Positions 52,301 to 63,888 of a stretch of 64,000 bases of DNA are shown one piece after another. The translations under genes were made by a program, and so were the position numbers. This DNA comes from Agarophyton chilense (Eukaryota; Rhodophyta; Florideophyceae; Gracilariales; Gracilariaceae), in NCBI GenBank assembly GCA_030374765.1, contig JARGXX010000025.1:806001-870000 (forward strand), read 5' to 3'. The notes beneath the pieces are model-generated. The model saw nothing but the letters and a program-made list of their open reading frames with translations, made no database searches and was not told the DNA's origin. How positions within the stretch are numbered: position 1 is the stretch's first letter; the number at the start of each line of letters is the position of its first letter.

Positions 52301-53616
52301 CCCCAGTGGTGTCGTTCACCCTGGTTCGCATTCTTCTGTACCTCTCGTTGTGCTTGCGCATGTTTTTGGCTCAAGTAGACGTGAAGACGGCGTCCCTCAA
52401 TGGGGAGCTCGAGGAAGATGTGTGGGTCATGTCCCCTCGCGGCATACCTGGGAACACTTCCCGCTGCCTCAAACTGCTCAAGGGCATCTATGGGCTCAAG
52501 CAGGCACACTTGGCATGGCATAAGGAACTATGCGCAGACCTGAAAAGCATGGGTTTCGAAGAATTACCCAGTGCCCCATGTGTGTTTCGCCGACACAATG
52601 ACCGCAATGAGGATGCCTTCGTGTTGGAGTATGTTGATGAACTCCTGATTTTTACCACCTGTGCCATCGAACGGAGTGCAATTGTGGAGGAGCTCAAGTC
52701 TTTCTACGAAGTTCGCATGGCTGATGACGTGAGTCTGTTCTTCGGTGTGGAGTTGAAATGGACTTTAGATACCGATGGTCGCCCTCTCCAGCTGACGTTA
52801 GGCCAGTCTGTGTACACAGAAAGCGTGTTGCGACGATTTGGGTTTGTACGATCGAAGCCGGCGTGCACACCAATTGTGGAGTCATTCTTTACCGGGTGGG
52901 CGCCTGCGAAAGATAAGTCCATCCAGGACCCGCAGTTGTACCAGCAAGTCATTGGATCGCTGTTGTACTTGGGGCTTCGCACTCGCCTGGACATACTTGC
53001 GCCAGTGCTTATCTTGGCTCGCTTCCAGAAATCACCAACGGCCTATTGTCACAGGGCTGCAAAGTGCGTGCTGCGCTACCTACGAGGCACTTCTGGGCAC
53101 ACTCTGCACTACCGCGCTGGCTCTTGTGACTTGGACGTGTATGTTGACTCCGACTTCGCTGCAGACAAGGTGGATTGCAAGTCCATGTCGGGATTCGTGG
53201 TGGAGCTTGGATCGGCCATATGTGTTTGGGCTTCAAGAAAGCAGGCATCCGTTGCGTTGTCTACCGGTGAGGCCGAGTGCTACGCGTTGATCTTAGCCGC
53301 ACAGGAGCTCATTTGGTTAGTGCGTGTGTTTGGTGAGATCGGATTGGAAGTGGATGCAGCAGTGCCTGTGCGTTCGGACAACCAGTGTGCAATTGATTGG
53401 GCAACTGGTGAGCGCTGTCCATCGGGTCGCGCGAAGCACACTGACGTGAAGCTGCACTTCATCCGAGAACTGGTTAAGAAATCTTTCTTAAACGTCATTT
53501 ACGTTCCCAGTGAAAACAATGACGCAGACATTCTTACGAAGCCACTGACGCCAGTCTTACATGACAACAATGTGAAGCGCGTCGGACTTGGAGGAGCAGT
53601 CGAGGAGGAGTGTTGA
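49324..53616 (+). pseudogene. Copia A-prime Gag-Pol polyprotein, defective
   Basis: The frame aligns end to end with the A protein (1430 codons against 1433). It has the CCHC knuckle (CTFCDRDGHTQDPC), protease YADSGATVHC, the integrase zinc pair CRAC, a DDE core (SDVLGP, YSDGAAEY, HNAIAERI), RT and RNase H (YVDSDFAAD, STGEAE, SDNQCAIDW). A TAG at 52168-52170 stops it just before RT, where A has Ser; the same frame reopens immediately. The RT box reads YVDE (52630-52641), losing the second catalytic Asp. The last bases again run into the LTR (stop at 53614). Confidence 0.93.
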
Positions 53617-54283
53617 GTATTTAGGTCGACAGCCACTCCGCCCTCCTGGGAAGCTTGGAGATAGTGGAAAACCAAAAGTGGATTTAAGCATGGGCACTTT
53701 TGGACACCCTCCGTGGAAAAACGCATATGCGCCTCATCTCAATCTCAACGTGAAACGGCCATCTGATTGGCTACTGCAAATGCCCTCATGCAACGTGGTA
53801 TGGACAAGTGTTCTGGTTCTAATGGGGCGTGTTGGGGCTTCGGCCCAAGTGGAGCGATCTGGTTGGACGAGAGCGCTGAATGAGCACGGGCTATGCAGTT
53901 GGAGAGAACGTGCGAATGGGGGCTGGATATTGGGTTTGGCCGTAACAGCCGAATCTGGGCTGCGCGGGGCGGTTGGCATTGGCGCACCACTTTGGATGAT
54001 TTTTTGAGGTTTTATTAGTTATGATTTATGTTTGAAATTGTTTTGGCGCGCAACTCCTCGTCGCACAGTGGCAAGGTGTGAGACGTGGGTGACCCGCCGA
54101 CGATCAGCACCGGCGGCGGAACTGCGTGCAAGGTAGTTATAGTTGTCAATGACGGTCGCAGACGACCATAGTAAATTGTCAAGGCTGACTGTCTTCATTT
54201 GTTTTTCTTCTTTTACTTTTGTTTCCTTCTCGTCTTTTTCTTTCTTTTCCTTTTCCTTTTCATAACCTGCGCTTACTTTGTGA
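53611..54283 (+). repeat. Copia A-prime 3' LTR (673 bp)
   Basis: It is preceded by purine tract GAGGAGGAG (53602-53610). It ends CTTTGTGA, followed by GCGAG and the resumed gypsy-2 RNase H frame. Confidence 0.95.
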
Positions 54284-54819
54284 GCGAGTACCAAGTAGGG
54301 TGTGCCCTTTTTCAAACACTCCGTGATGGTGAACGCAAACCCATTGGTTACTGGTCAAGATCGCTGAACACAGCTGAGAAGAAGTATTCAGACTCAGAAA
54401 AGGAATGCCTTGCAGTGGTTTGGGCTCTAACCACATTACGACCGTATCTCCAAGGAGAACGTTTTACCGTCAACACGGATCATTCGTCTCTACGATGGTT
54501 ACTGTCCATTACAGACCCGTCTGGTCGTTTCACAAGATGGCGCTTACGACTTTCTGAATTCGATTTCGAAGTGAAGTATAAGAAGGGATTGGCCAATGTC
54601 CAAGCTGACGCGCTATTGCGACTCAAAATACTGGGCGAAACCCAAGGCGAAATCGATGAAGAGATACCTTGCTTCTACATGGAGACCCATTCACCATCTT
54701 TTAAGGAAGAGGAACAACAGACCCTTGATGATTATTCGGATGCAGACCCGTTCCTTTCATTAGCAGACACTGACCCTTCAGTTCAACTCGAGCGAATCTC
54801 GTGCACTGAGCTCCTCAAT
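54284..54819 (+). pseudogene. Gypsy-2 RNase H part
   Basis: It starts with the target copy GCGAG and continues LGCALFQ-like sequence (VGCALFQTLRDGERKPIGYW, then KECLAVVWALTTLRPYLQGE). The RNase H segment FTVNTDHSSLRW follows, then the LANVQADALLRL end and an acidic linker towards integrase. No stop occurs before 54820, where the LTR of B2 begins; the TGA that closes the frame belongs to that LTR. Integrase would follow beyond B2, outside the window. Confidence 0.9.
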
Positions 54820-55506
54820 TGATGGAACGGGAAAGGCTGAAGGAAACGTTGAGGGATGAGAGGAAAGTTCGCCAGCTCTGGCTCGGATTTACTTGGAGGC
54901 GCTCAATCTCTCACTTATATACAACTCAAAAACGTCAGCCAACTAGACGCCAACCCAAAGTAAACCCTAGACTACAAAGCAGGGACACCCAATGCTACCA
55001 ATCATATTCAAGCACGAAACTAACCCTAATCAAAGTTCATTGCAGCACACAACAAGGCAATACAACAGTGCACAGCACATCATTACACTGACGTGTGCAC
55101 AAATTCAATATGCCAGCACACGCTTCTTGCAATCCGCCTCCATACACGTTCACCTTCCAGCACAGTACACCAAGTCTTCTGTGATACACATGACACGCTC
55201 TTCTCCAAGTACATTCGTTACACCTTGTGAGACGTGTACATAGTACACCAGCTGGACATCCTGAACAGCGTGCACAATAGTACAAGTAGACCACGTACAC
55301 ACGTGTATTCCAGAAAACCCCAATAGCGCCATACCACTTGTACACACCACATTGCATGTGCACATTTGCAGTAGCCAATCACAGCCCGAGTTCACGTTGA
55401 GATCCGACTGACACGCATATGTGCTTTTCCAGAGGCACCCTCCAAAACAGCCCATGTTCCCCTGCACTTTTGGTTTTCAGTGACAGCACAGGGTCACCAG
55501 CCAACA
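54820..55506 (-). repeat. Copia B2 3' LTR (687 bp)
   Basis: On the minus strand it begins TGTTGGCTGGTGACC and ends CCGTTCCATCA. It is more diverged from B1 than the two B1 LTRs are from each other. The shared palindrome has decayed to CACATATGCG in LTR orientation. Confidence 0.93.
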
Positions 55507-55696
55507 CTCCCCCTCTGTCACTGACTTCAAAGGTCTAGGTGTCGGACGCCACTGTCTTAACGGAACCTCTCGTGCTTCACACGGCGAAGTGGTTTGTTGA
55601 GCATATCGGCAGTCATGCAATCGGTAGGGCAGTAGAACAACACAATCGAGTTGTCACGTAGAGCTTCCCGAGTAAAGTGAAAACGAATGTCGATAT
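55507..55696 (-). pseudogene. Copia B2 pol, extreme C terminus
   Basis: Purine tract (complement of CTCCCCCTCT at 55507-55516), natural stop at 55527-55529, and the last part of RNase H (DIRFHFTREALRDKSIVLFY in B1). A TAA at 55557-55559 replaces a Glu codon of B1, shortening the protein by about ten residues. The piece is separated from the rest by A4, which inserted just after TKHI. Confidence 0.88.
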
Positions 55697-56370
55697 TCAC
55701 AACGTGAGCGCAGGTTAGGTAAAGGAAAAGGAAGAAGAGGGGGAAAAGACGAGAAGAAGAGAAAAATAAAAGAAGAGAAACAAAGGAAGGTAGTCAGCCT
55801 TGACAATTTACTTCGATCGTTGGCGACCGTCATTGAAAACTATATCTACCTCGCACGCAGTTCCGCCGCCGGTGCTGACCGTCGGCGGGTCACCCACGTC
55901 TCACACCTTGCCACTGTGCGACGAGGAGTTGCGCGCCAAAACAATTTCAAACATGAAGCATATCAAATAAAAACTCAAAAAAATCATCCAAAGTGGTGCG
56001 CCAGTGCCAACCACCCCGCGCAGCCCAGATTCGGCTGTTACGGCCAAACCCCGTATCCAGCCCACATTCGCACATTCTCTCCAACTGCATAGCCCGTGCT
56101 CATTCAGCGCTCTCGTCCAATCAAATCGCTCCACTTGGGCCGAAGCCCCAACACGCCCCATTAGAACCAGACCACTTGTCCATACCACGTTGCATGAGGG
56201 CATTTGCAGTAGCCAATCAGATGGCCGTTTCACGTTGAGATTGAGATGAGGCGCATATGCGTTTTTCCGCGGAGGGTGCCCAAAAGTGCCCATGCTTAAA
56301 TCCACTTTTTGTTTTCCACTATTTCCAACACTCCAAAGGGCTTGGGGGCACAGTCGACCAAACCTCAACA
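55697..56370 (-). repeat. Copia A4 3' LTR (674 bp)
   Basis: On the minus strand it begins TGTTGAGG and ends CGTTGTGA. The purine tract complement CTCCTCCTC lies at 56371-56379. Confidence 0.97.
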
Positions 56371-59300
56371 CTCCTCCTCGACTGGTCGGCCAAGTCCAAC
56401 ACGGTCCGCGTTATTGTTGTGAAGACCTGGGCCAAGTGGTTTAGTTAAGAAGTCCGCATCATTGTCTTCACTTGGAACGTACGTCACATTGATGTGACAA
56501 TCCTTGACTAGTTCCCGAACGAAGTGCAACTTAACGTCAATGTGCTTAGCGCGACCCGACGGACAGCGTTCACCAGTTGCCCAGTCAATGGCGCACTGGT
56601 TGTCCGAACGAATGGGCACAGCACCTTGCACTTTCCATCCAATCTCCTTAAGCACACGCTTCAACCAAATGACCTCCTGACACGCAAGCGTCAAAGCATA
56701 ATACTCGGCCTCGCCGGTAGACAACGCCACCGAAGCCTGTTTTCTTGCGCCCCACATACATGTCGCTTTGCCAAGCTTCACTAAGAAACCAGACATTGAC
56801 TTGCGATCACGCGTGTCCGCAGCGTAGTCAGAGTCAACGTACGCCTCCAGTTTCACCATGCCAGAGTGATAGTGCACACCATGTTCAGTTGTACCGCGAA
56901 GGTAACGAAGAACCCGCTTTGCTGCCTTGTGACAGTAGGCCGTGGGCGATTTCTGAAAACGAGCCAAGATTAGGACGGGTGCTAATATATCCAACCGAGT
57001 TCTCAGTGCCAAATACAAAAGCGATCCAATGATCTGCTGGTACAGCTGAGTATCCTGGATGGATTTGTCTTTCTCAGATGTCCACCCGGTAAAAAAAGAT
57101 TCTACCATAGGGGTGCATGCCGGCTTGGATCGCTGAAACCCGAAACGGCGCAACACGCTTTCCGTGTACAGTGACTGACCAAGATACAGCGACACAGGTC
57201 GACCATCTGAATCTAAAGTCCATTTGAATTCAACGCCGAGGTACAAGTTCACTTCGTCCGCCACACGCAGCTCGTAAAACGACTTAAGCTCCTCCAAAAT
57301 CGCATCACGTTCCATGGCAGAAGTTGTGAATATTAGCAAGTCATCCACATAAACTAGCACGAACGCATCCTCATTGCTCTCGTTTTGGCGGCGAAACACG
57401 CAAGGTGCACTCGGTAACTCTTCAAAACATATGCTTTTCATATCCTCGCATAGTTTGTTGTGCCATGCCAAGTGCGCTTGCTTCAGTCCATAGATAGCCT
57501 TGAGCAATTTGAAGCATCGTGAAGTCACGCCAGGTATACCTCGAGGTGACATGATCCACACATCTTCCTCAAGTTCGCCATTGAGAAACGCAGTCTTCAC
57601 ATCCACCTGTACCACATACATGCGCAAGCATAACGTCAGATACAAGAATATGCGAACCAAAGAGAACGAAACAACTGGTGCATAAGTCTCCATGTAGTCC
57701 TGACCATATGTTTGGTGGTTTCCACCGGCTACAACACGAGCCTTAAAACGTTCAACTGACCCATCAGCATTGCGCTTTACCTTCAGTATGACGTGAGTTG
57801 GTAGTGGTTGTGAAGCAGGAGAGTCATCAGGTTTCCAAGTTTGCTTCGACTCCAATGATGAAAACTCTTCATCTACGGCTGCTTGCCACATGGTACGCTC
57901 CTCCGCACTGGCGGACATTGCCTCCTTGAGTGAGGGCTCATCACTAGTAGTGACTTTGACTTGCGATGTACAGTGAGCAGACCCTGCCATGAACCACCTC
58001 AGAGGTTGACGGCGCGTGCGCCGCGGGTAGCGTGGTTCCGTATCAGCGTTGGCAGATGTATCAAGGTCATCAGCAGCACTTTCGTCATCACTTTCGGAAT
58101 CCTGTGCATCGTCTTCATTGCTGCCGGAGTCTGACTCCGACTGCCTGAGTGCTGGAATCAGGTGCGAGGATCCGTCATGAACCACCTCCTCCTCAACATT
58201 ATCGACGGAGAAGGTATCCGATTCGTCATCAATGCTATCACATAATCCCATATCGGAGCTATAGTCAGCATCTGACGCACTTTCATCATCCATGTAGTTG
58301 GCAAGAGATGATGCGCCAGGGAACTTGGATTCATCAAAAGTAACATGTCGTGACTCAATAATACGCGGAGTACCGTCATTATCAACGACGAGTACCTTGT
58401 ACACACCATGCTCAAGAGTCTCCAAGTACACTCCCTCAAGTGCACGAGACTCGAACTTGGGTCCACGCGGAGTCCTTAGCACGAATGCAGTGCATCCAAA
58501 CACACGCACGTGCTTCAACAAAGGTTTATTTCCAGTTACCAGAAAGTAGGGACTGTTGTTAACAGTAGAATGTTGCACTCGATTACGCACAAAGATAACA
58601 TGTTTCAGCGCATATGGCCACAAACATTCTGGTAGATCGGCTTGGATCAGCAACGATCGAGCAGCTTCCACCATGGTACGATTGATGCGCTCAGCTATAG
58701 CGTTGTGTTCGGGGGTGTATGGAGCAGAGAAAGAAGTGAGGCCATGTTCTGCTGCCAAGTTCTCTTGCAGGGCAATATATTCTTCTGCACCGTCCGAGTG
58801 CAAACTTTTGATATGCACTCCTCCAAGCTGCTTAAACTTTGCCGCAATACCCACAAACACATCACTAAGAGCACTGCGATGGATCACCAGACCTAGGAAC
58901 ACATACCGTGAGTGATCATCGAGGAATGTACATGCATATTGAAACTTGTCCGGAAAAGACTTTTCCAGAGGACCTACAATATCCGAGTGCACAATGTCAC
59001 CAACCGCGGATGCATGTTCAAAGTGACCTGGGAACGGAAGCTTATGAGCCTTGCCAAGTCGACATGCTCGGCATACCTCCTCCATGTCACACAAGTGCGG
59101 CACTCCATCTGCGTACTTGTGTACATGTTGCAGATCACGTTGGTTGATGTGAGCCAGTCGTCGGTGCCACAGTTGAGTCTCCGTAGACTTTGTCGAAAGC
59201 GCAAGTTCCACGCCAGCATACCCTAAAGGTTGAGGCAGTGTGTACATGCGAGATACCTTGTCACGATCACCATTGCCCACCTCAAAACCATTTGACTCTA

Positions 59301-60666
59301 GCGTCAAACGTACACTATGACGACCGAAGAGCGACTCAATACCTTTGTCGGCCAAACACCCGGTTGAAACCAAGTTGTATCCCAGAGCGGGGGTCAGTAG
59401 GGCATCACTCAGACGTATGTTCGCATTGTCCAAAGGAATGATCACCTCTCCGCGTTGTTTAGATACAACAGATGTGTTATCGGCAAGCATCACTGTCCTT
59501 TCGTCGCAAGGTTCAAGTGAACCGGGCACGAACGCACAAACAGAATGGAAGCAATGTACTGTCGCACCGCTGTCTGCGTAGGTACTCAGGTCATTCGGCG
59601 GAACTATAGTGGTCCTTTCCACAGTTGCACCAGCAATTTCGATTTTTCCAGACTTTCCAGAAGACTTGCTCGAGGCGCTTCTACCACTACTGCCACCCAT
59701 TCGCTTGGGTTGTGGCGACAGTTTATCGAGGATACTCTGCGGCAAGTGGTTGTCCGGGTTGTCCGGATTCATAAAGCAACGATCTTGTGTGTGTCCATCG
59801 CGATCACAGAAGTCGCAATGATGTCCATTGCTCGATCCAGAACGATCAAATGATGACGATCTCAAGGCGGCAGCAAGTGCACGAGCAGTAGACTCAATGT
59901 CGGAGTGACCATCAGACTCCTCATCTTCGTTGTTTGCACTACTGCGGGTACGATTAGTCGATTCAGAATGTCGACCAGATTTTTTCCTGCCCTTCTTCTT
60001 GCGACGTGAACTACGTCCAGACGGCCTTGCAGACACCTGTTTCGCGTTGTATTCATCTATGAGGGTCGTGGCCACGTAGTCCCATGTAAGCTCAGCGATA
60101 TCCTTGGTTCGAAGAGCTGCAGCAGTAGACTCCAGTGTGCAATTGGGATCAATAGAAGCAAGTAACATGGGAGCTTTGTGCGACTCGGGTACTGCCGCAT
60201 CCTTTCCCATGCGCTCTAACTGAGCAAATAACGCCGTGTACTGGTCCACATAGCCTGACATATTCTGACCATTGTATCCCATACGGAATAGTTGAGTCTG
60301 CACAGCAATTCTGGATACAGTACGATTGGACGCATACCGTGCATCAAGTAATGCGAGCATGCGCGCCGGGTCGTCGTCGACATCCATGACCACACGAAGT
60401 GGCGCATCACCCAAGGCGCATATTATGATTCCACATGCCTTCTCGCGCTTGGCGACAACTCGAGCGCTATCAATAGCGGTATCCGATGTTGCTTCAGTAG
60501 TTGCTGAATATCCAGAATCGGATTCCACAACGTTCCACACACCTTTAACACGGCATGCAGCACGAAGGCGATGGCGCCATAGGGCATAATCATCACCACG
60601 CCTTCCATGAAAACGAGGGATTTTCATCCCGGTAGTACTTTCGGATTCCATTTCCGTGTCCGACAT
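56365..60666 (-). CDS. Copia A4 Gag-Pol polyprotein (1433 aa), intact
   Basis: Full-length frame with every catalytic residue of A2 present. It differs from A2 at a handful of residues: EVGNGDRD for EVGIGDRD, LGYAGV for LGHAGV, FPDKF for FPEKF, QENLAAEH for QENWAAEH and IPALRQ for IPTLRQ. The differences lie between protease and RT and none touches an active site. It also has the seven-base homopolymer at the place where A1 is frameshifted. Probably an autonomous, recently inserted copy. Confidence 0.97.
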   Translation of the reverse strand: MSDTEMESESTTGMKIPRFHGRRGDDYALWRHRLRAACRVKGVWNVVESDSGYSATTEATSDTAIDSARVVAKREKACGIIICALGDAPLRVVMDVDDDPARMLALLDARYASNRTVSRIAVQTQLFRMGYNGQNMSGYVDQYTALFAQLERMGKDAAVPESHKAPMLLASIDPNCTLESTAAALRTKDIAELTWDYVATTLIDEYNAKQVSARPSGRSSRRKKKGRKKSGRHSESTNRTRSSANNEDEESDGHSDIESTARALAAALRSSSFDRSGSSNGHHCDFCDRDGHTQDRCFMNPDNPDNHLPQSILDKLSPQPKRMGGSSGRSASSKSSGKSGKIEIAGATVERTTIVPPNDLSTYADSGATVHCFHSVCAFVPGSLEPCDERTVMLADNTSVVSKQRGEVIIPLDNANIRLSDALLTPALGYNLVSTGCLADKGIESLFGRHSVRLTLESNGFEVGNGDRDKVSRMYTLPQPLGYAGVELALSTKSTETQLWHRRLAHINQRDLQHVHKYADGVPHLCDMEEVCRACRLGKAHKLPFPGHFEHASAVGDIVHSDIVGPLEKSFPDKFQYACTFLDDHSRYVFLGLVIHRSALSDVFVGIAAKFKQLGGVHIKSLHSDGAEEYIALQENLAAEHGLTSFSAPYTPEHNAIAERINRTMVEAARSLLIQADLPECLWPYALKHVIFVRNRVQHSTVNNSPYFLVTGNKPLLKHVRVFGCTAFVLRTPRGPKFESRALEGVYLETLEHGVYKVLVVDNDGTPRIIESRHVTFDESKFPGASSLANYMDDESASDADYSSDMGLCDSIDDESDTFSVDNVEEEVVHDGSSHLIPALRQSESDSGSNEDDAQDSESDDESAADDLDTSANADTEPRYPRRTRRQPLRWFMAGSAHCTSQVKVTTSDEPSLKEAMSASAEERTMWQAAVDEEFSSLESKQTWKPDDSPASQPLPTHVILKVKRNADGSVERFKARVVAGGNHQTYGQDYMETYAPVVSFSLVRIFLYLTLCLRMYVVQVDVKTAFLNGELEEDVWIMSPRGIPGVTSRCFKLLKAIYGLKQAHLAWHNKLCEDMKSICFEELPSAPCVFRRQNESNEDAFVLVYVDDLLIFTTSAMERDAILEELKSFYELRVADEVNLYLGVEFKWTLDSDGRPVSLYLGQSLYTESVLRRFGFQRSKPACTPMVESFFTGWTSEKDKSIQDTQLYQQIIGSLLYLALRTRLDILAPVLILARFQKSPTAYCHKAAKRVLRYLRGTTEHGVHYHSGMVKLEAYVDSDYAADTRDRKSMSGFLVKLGKATCMWGARKQASVALSTGEAEYYALTLACQEVIWLKRVLKEIGWKVQGAVPIRSDNQCAIDWATGERCPSGRAKHIDVKLHFVRELVKDCHINVTYVPSEDNDADFLTKPLGPGLHNNNADRVGLGRPVEEEC

Positions 60667-61579
60667 ATTTCAGTCTGTTATCCACGAAGCAGATAGAACG
60701 GAACCAAACGAAATTAATTAGTAGAGGGAAGCAGAGTGAGGGACTCAATGCCTTGGGAAGTTTAAGAAAAGGGCCACGAGCAGTGATGAATTCGTGGCCG
60801 AGCTTGCCCGAACGGAGTATCCCAACTCAAACGTTCGACAGCGAGGACGACAGCGGAGACTTTTGACGTAGCCTGCAACGCTCACCGAGACGCGTCTCGT
60901 ACGCGATCACAAGCGGAGCTCGGGTGCTCCCACGCTTGGAGTATACTCACGGGCAGTGGCAGAAGGCGTACCCGGAACAGACAAACTTCTCGACTTCGGG
61001 TTGAAACTTCTTGATTGAACCTACCGAGACTTGCTCGAGGTAGGCGGGCGCACTGGCGGGAGAAACTACCTCCGCTACCCTAAAGGATGATCCCCTGGAC
61101 CCTGGTTACTCTCTCCAGGTGAGGTACGCTTTGATTACCTACCGAACTCTGCGCACTTCAGAGTCCGGCGCTTTTAGTCCCTACGAGGCGTCCCAAGGAG
61201 GGGTGTCGTCAAGATACACTTCCCCCAGTTGACCCAAGCTAGCCTCTTGCGGGAAAGTAGCGCGGTCGTGCGGTGTAGTACGGTTGCTCCTACACTTCCA
61301 AGCCCAATTCATCGACCTCCGTACTCTACGGACGGAGAGCAGGATTTGGCAGACTTCCCGGTCTCGTGCCAAGGGGGTACTAACAAACGCGATATGTTTT
61401 CGCCACCAAGGAGGAAGTCCGCAGGGTACACGCCTGTCGCAAAACAAAATAACTTCTTGAATCCAGATGAGCGTTAGTCGTAGATCGCGCACCTGTCGCA
61501 GTAGGGAATCTTCTTGAATCCAAATAAATGTTAGTAGAGCGTGACGTCTGCGAAGAGTCGACGCTCTGGGCCCATAACC
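60667..61579 (-). promoter_or_regulatory. Copia A4 leader with primer-binding site
   Basis: 913 bases, equivalent to the A2 leader. The primer site GGTTATGGGCCCAG (complement 61566-61579) touches the LTR. The conserved hairpin segment is present. Confidence 0.85.
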
Positions 61580-62253
61580 TCACAACGTGAGCGCAGGTTA
61601 GGTAAAGGAAAAGGAAGAAGAGGGGGAAAAGACGAGAAGAAGAGAAAAATAAAAGAAGAGAAACAAAGGAAGGTAGTCAGCCTTGACAATTTACTTCGAT
61701 CGTTGGCGACCGTCATTGAAAACTATATCTACCTCGCACGCAGTTCCGCCGCCGGTGCTGACCGTCGGCGGGTCACCCACGTCTCACACCTTGCCACTGT
61801 GCGACGAGGAGTTGCGCGCCAAAACAATTTCAAACATGAAGCATATCAAATAAAAACTCAAAAAAATCATCCAAAGTGGTGCGCCAGTGCCAACCACCCC
61901 GCGCAGCCCAGATTCGGCTGTTACGGCCAAACCCCGTATCCAGCCCACATTCGCACATTCTCTCCAACTGCATAGCCCGTGCTCATTCAGCGCTCTCGTC
62001 CAATCAAATCGCTCCACTTGGGCCGAAGCCCCAACACGCCCCATTAGAACCAGACCACTTGTCCATACCACGTTGCATGAGGGCATTTGCAGTAGCCAAT
62101 CAGATGGCCGTTTCACGTTGAGATTGAGATGAGGCGCATATGCGTTTTTCCGCGGAGGGTGCCCAAAAGTGCCCATGCTTAAATCCACTTTTTGTTTTCC
62201 ACTATTTCCAACACTCCAAAGGGCTTGGGGGCACAGTCGACCAAACCTCAACA
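61580..62253 (-). repeat. Copia A4 5' LTR (674 bp)
   Basis: Same length as, and by eye identical to, the LTR at 55697-56370. The outer edge is followed by GATAT at 62254-62258. Confidence 0.97.
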
Positions 62254-63888
62254 GATATGCTTGGTACGCTTGTTGACAACGCCATTCCTGGCAAGGTCAA
62301 TGCACCCTTGGTTGTCAACATATACAGGCGTTGGTTCAACAAGCAACTTTACCGAATCGTCCACTTCTACTCCAATGACTATGCCGATGCCATTCCACAA
62401 ACGCCTAAGCCAGATGGCCTCTTTGGAACCACTGCACAGACTCACATACTCAGCTTCAGCACTAGACAGTGCAACCACTTCTTGCTGACGTGAACACCAT
62501 GACACAGGACCTCCAGCCATCATGAACAAGTACCCACTGGTAGACTTGCGGTTTGCAACATCGCCTGCCCAGTCAGAGTCCACGTAGCCTTGAAGTGCCA
62601 AATCGGTGTTTAAGCCGTAGGTGAGACCAAATGTACAAGTACCGTTGAGATAGCGAAGCACACGTTTGACTGCCTTCCAGTGAATCTCTCCAGGTTTCTC
62701 AACATACTTGGCAAGTTTGGACACCGCGTATGAGATATCTGGACGAGTTCCTACAGACAAGTACATGAGACAGCCAATTGCCTGACGGTACGGCACCTCC
62801 CTGAGTACATCCTGAATCGCAGACAGGTCCATGCCAACTTCCATTGGAGTGTCAACTGGTTTGGACTGGTGCATGCCAAAACGTTCCAAGACCTTTTGTG
62901 TGTAAGCAGACTGAGTCAGATACAACTCTTGCTTAACTCTGTCACGGTGGATCTCGAATCCGAGTACCATGCGAGCTTGATAGAGGTCTTTCATGTGGAA
63001 CCGAGACGACAGCTCTGTCTTTACACGATCCATTGTCTTCATGCTCGGACTTGCAATAAGCAAGTCATCAACGTATAGAGCAATCAGAACAACAAATACC
63101 AGTATCTTTCCGCTGTACACACACTCATCTGCGTCATTTGGCGTCAACTGCATCTCCTCAACCAAAAACGAGTATATCTTTGCATGCCACTGTCTGGGTG
63201 CCTGTCGTAGCCCATACATGGCTTTCTTCCAACGACACACCAGATCCTCGTTACCTTGCTGCACAAAACCTGTTGGCTGCTCCATGTACACTGTCTCCTC
63301 AAGGTCACTGTTCAGAGAAGCTGTTTTCACATCCATCTGGTGTAAATGAAAGTCTCGTACAGCAGTCACTGACAGAATCATCCTGATCGAGGTAAACTTA
63401 ACAACAGGTGCATATGTTTCAGAAAAGTCAACACCCTCGATCTGCAGGAATCCTCTAGCAACCAAAAGAGTTTTGTACCTGATAGTTGGGTCACCAGATG
63501 GTGCTGCTTCATACTTCTGCACATACACCCACTTGGACGAAATCAGGTTGCTGTCTGGTGGCCTTGGCACTAAGTCTCATGTGTCATGCTCAATTAGTGA
63601 CTTGTACTCACTCTTCATTGCCTCCTTCCATGCGTCGGAATCAGGACGTGACACAGCATCATCATATGACGACGGGGTGTCATCACTGGCAGTGAGTAGA
63701 GCAGTTGCACGCCACCATGAGCTCGGCTTCCTACGTTCACGCGTGGACCTACGAACAGGTTGTGTCTCATGCACTACAGGCTCAACTGGTGTATCAGCTG
63801 CGGAATCATCAACAGAGCTGTCAGAAGCATCATCAGAGTCAGGCAAAGGCGCAGAAGGGTCATCATCACTGGGTCCACTAGATGTGTC
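62254..63888 (-). pseudogene. Copia B2 pol, RT and RNase H part
   Basis: The frame aligns with B1 residues from the integrase-RT linker to RNase H. It includes WVYVQKYEA, the YVDD box (LIALYVDDLLIAS) and the RNase H motifs YVDSDWAGD, SSAEAEY and VDNQG. A TGA at 63577-63579 replaces a Trp codon of B1 before RT, so the frame is closed there and reopens upstream (63846-63580). Other changes from B1 are scattered (for example TASLNSDLEE for TAFLNGDLEE). A5 breaks the linker at 63888. Confidence 0.92.

Larger units (their letters stand above)
47773..54283 (+). mobile_element. Copia A-prime: older relative of family A
   Basis: The LTRs are at 47773-48445 and 53611-54283 (673 bp each). They differ at roughly a dozen positions, so it is clearly older than A1-A4. 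The flanking duplication is GTGAG (47768-47772) against GCGAG (54284-54288). LTR ends are TG...GA, as in family A. The element is defective in three ways: deleted primer site, in-frame stop, and RT active-site change. Confidence 0.95.
16277..54819 (+). mobile_element. Gypsy-2: Ty3/gypsy element split by nested insertions
   Basis: Its own sequence is 16277-18306, 24865-25385, 44440-46468, 47158-47772 and 54284-54819 (each right-hand piece starts with a repeated target-site copy). Between these sit A1, B1 (carrying A2-A3), a solo B LTR and A-prime. At each junction the gypsy reading continues after removing the insert and one copy of the five-base duplication (TCATT, GAATA, GAAGA, GTGAG/GCGAG). 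Integrase and the 3' LTR are not in the window; the RNase H end is cut by B2 at 54820. Several in-frame stops and one frameshift make it inactive independently of the insertions. Confidence 0.92.
55697..62253 (-). mobile_element. Copia A4: full-length, intact element
   Basis: LTRs are at 55697-56370 and 61580-62253 (674 bp each, no difference seen). GATAT duplicates lie at 55692-55696 and 62254-62258. The leader is at 60667-61579 with primer site complement at 61566-61579. It sits inside the pol of B2. Confidence 0.97.

Noticed and set aside
44440-54819. Several separate gypsy fragments from different elements
   Set aside because: The pieces continue the same reading in order, and four of the junctions show matching five-base target copies, so one split element explains them.
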